6,043 nucleotides of DNA, taken from contig CAYPHJ010000178.1 in NCBI GenBank assembly GCA_964410485.1, forward strand, positions 1 through 6,043, given 5' to 3'. Of the stretch, positions 5,494-6,043 are shown one piece after another. The notes under the pieces are model-generated. The model saw only the letters and a program-made list of their open reading frames with translations. It did no database searches and was not told where the DNA came from. The position numbers and the translations under genes were made by a program. Origin of the DNA: CAYPHJ01 sp964410485 (GTDB taxonomy: Bacteria; Desulfobacterota; Binatia; UBA9968). Positions within the stretch are counted from its first letter, which is position 1, and each line of letters begins with the position of its first letter.

Positions 5494-6043
5494 ATGATGC
5501 TGGTGTGCCATCCTGAAACTGGCACCGAAGCGGTGCACGCGATCGAGGCGCGGGTGCAACTGCTCCGAGCGAAGTCGCTTGCAATCAATTACGCGCTCAG
5601 AGGAGATCTCAGCCGGCTACGGATTCCCTCGTTTGAGTCGCAACGCAGGAGCGATGACCTCTGGCAGCACACGTGTTTCGAAGCTTTCTTAGGCTCGCAG
5701 AACACGTCCGCCTACTATGAATTCAACTTCTCACCTTCCGGAGAGTGGGCGGCCTTTTTCTTTCATGCCTACCGCAATCCTAGGCCGCCTATTTCCGAAG
5801 ATCTCTGCCCGAGTCTCGCGGTGAGCCGTGCGGAGGGTACTCTCGTGCTCGATGCAACCATCCCGCTCGATCATTTGATTGGATTAGACATGCACGAAGC
5901 ACTGAGGTTGGGGCTCTCTTCTGTTGTCGAAGATGATGAGGGAATGTTGTCGTACTGGGCACTCAAACATCCACCCGGTAAACCAGATTTTCACCATCCG
6001 GATACATTTATCTTGGAGATCAAACCAACCCAGGCCAACGAGC
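5494..6043 (+). CDS. DOMON-like domain protein, C-terminus cut by window edge
   Basis: The plus-strand frame is open from ATG 5494 to the right edge (183 codons). It matches bacterial DOMON-like proteins of about 180-200 residues: LVCHPETG at 3-10, RLRIPS at 41-46, the signature DLWQHTCFEAFL at 55-66, YYEFNFSPSGEW at 74-85, and a closing YWALKHPP...FHHPDTFIL (154-174). Probably only a few residues are missing. DOMON domains bind haem or sugars; no ligand residue can be assigned here. There is no signal peptide. The start is chosen because homologues begin at the LV-HP strand. An alternative TTG at 5467, with AGGGGA 6 bases before it, would add nine residues; the CMD gene also uses TTG, so this is possible. 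Confidence 0.82.
   Translation, partial: MMLVCHPETGTEAVHAIEARVQLLRAKSLAINYALRGDLSRLRIPSFESQRRSDDLWQHTCFEAFLGSQNTSAYYEFNFSPSGEWAAFFFHAYRNPRPPISEDLCPSLAVSRAEGTLVLDATIPLDHLIGLDMHEALRLGLSSVVEDDEGMLSYWALKHPPGKPDFHHPDTFILEIKPTQANE

Overview
The window looks like chromosomal DNA from an uncultured environmental bacterium with moderately high GC. The gene families (YVTN propeller, amidohydrolase-2, CMD, D-2-hydroxyacid dehydrogenase, DOMON-like) and the intergenic short-repeat debris resemble soil or sediment lineages around Deltaproteobacteria, Binatota or Methylomirabilota. That placement is inference; no rRNA or marker gene is present.

Layout. (1) Positions 1-1100, minus strand: secreted YVTN-type beta-propeller, open to the left edge, with a good -35 box upstream. 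(2) 1101-1422: divergent intergenic region with the propeller promoter, a 9-bp CACGAAG repeat, a pyrimidine-rich heptamer-like tract and a strong Shine-Dalgarno. (3) 1423-2514, plus: amidohydrolase of the ACMSD-like group. (4) 2515-2861: convergent intergenic region with two inverted-repeat elements and no credible gene. (5) 4626-2862, minus: a two-gene unit, a CMD-family protein followed by a D-2-hydroxyacid dehydrogenase. They are separated by an unusual 9-bp/8-bp TTGAAC array that stays open in the dehydrogenase frame. (6) 4679-5420: a compact 742-bp element made of a RAYT/IS200-like transposase gene between perfect 17-bp inverted repeats. Its left end lies about 50 bp upstream of the CMD gene. 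(7) 5494-6043, plus: DOMON-like protein cut by the right edge, with two palindromes in its leader.

How the genes may work together. The amidohydrolase, CMD protein and 2-hydroxyacid dehydrogenase are all common in degradation of carboxylated or aromatic compounds. They may share a catabolic role, but they are not one operon, because the amidohydrolase is convergent to the other two. The dehydrogenase is notable: Gln288 sits where the family's catalytic arginine is expected, and its cofactor loop looks NADP-type.

I see no complete undescribed system. The most worthwhile leads are the Arg-to-Gln dehydrogenase, the orientation-switching TTGAAC array that may extend a protein, and the RAYT element with its inverted repeats.
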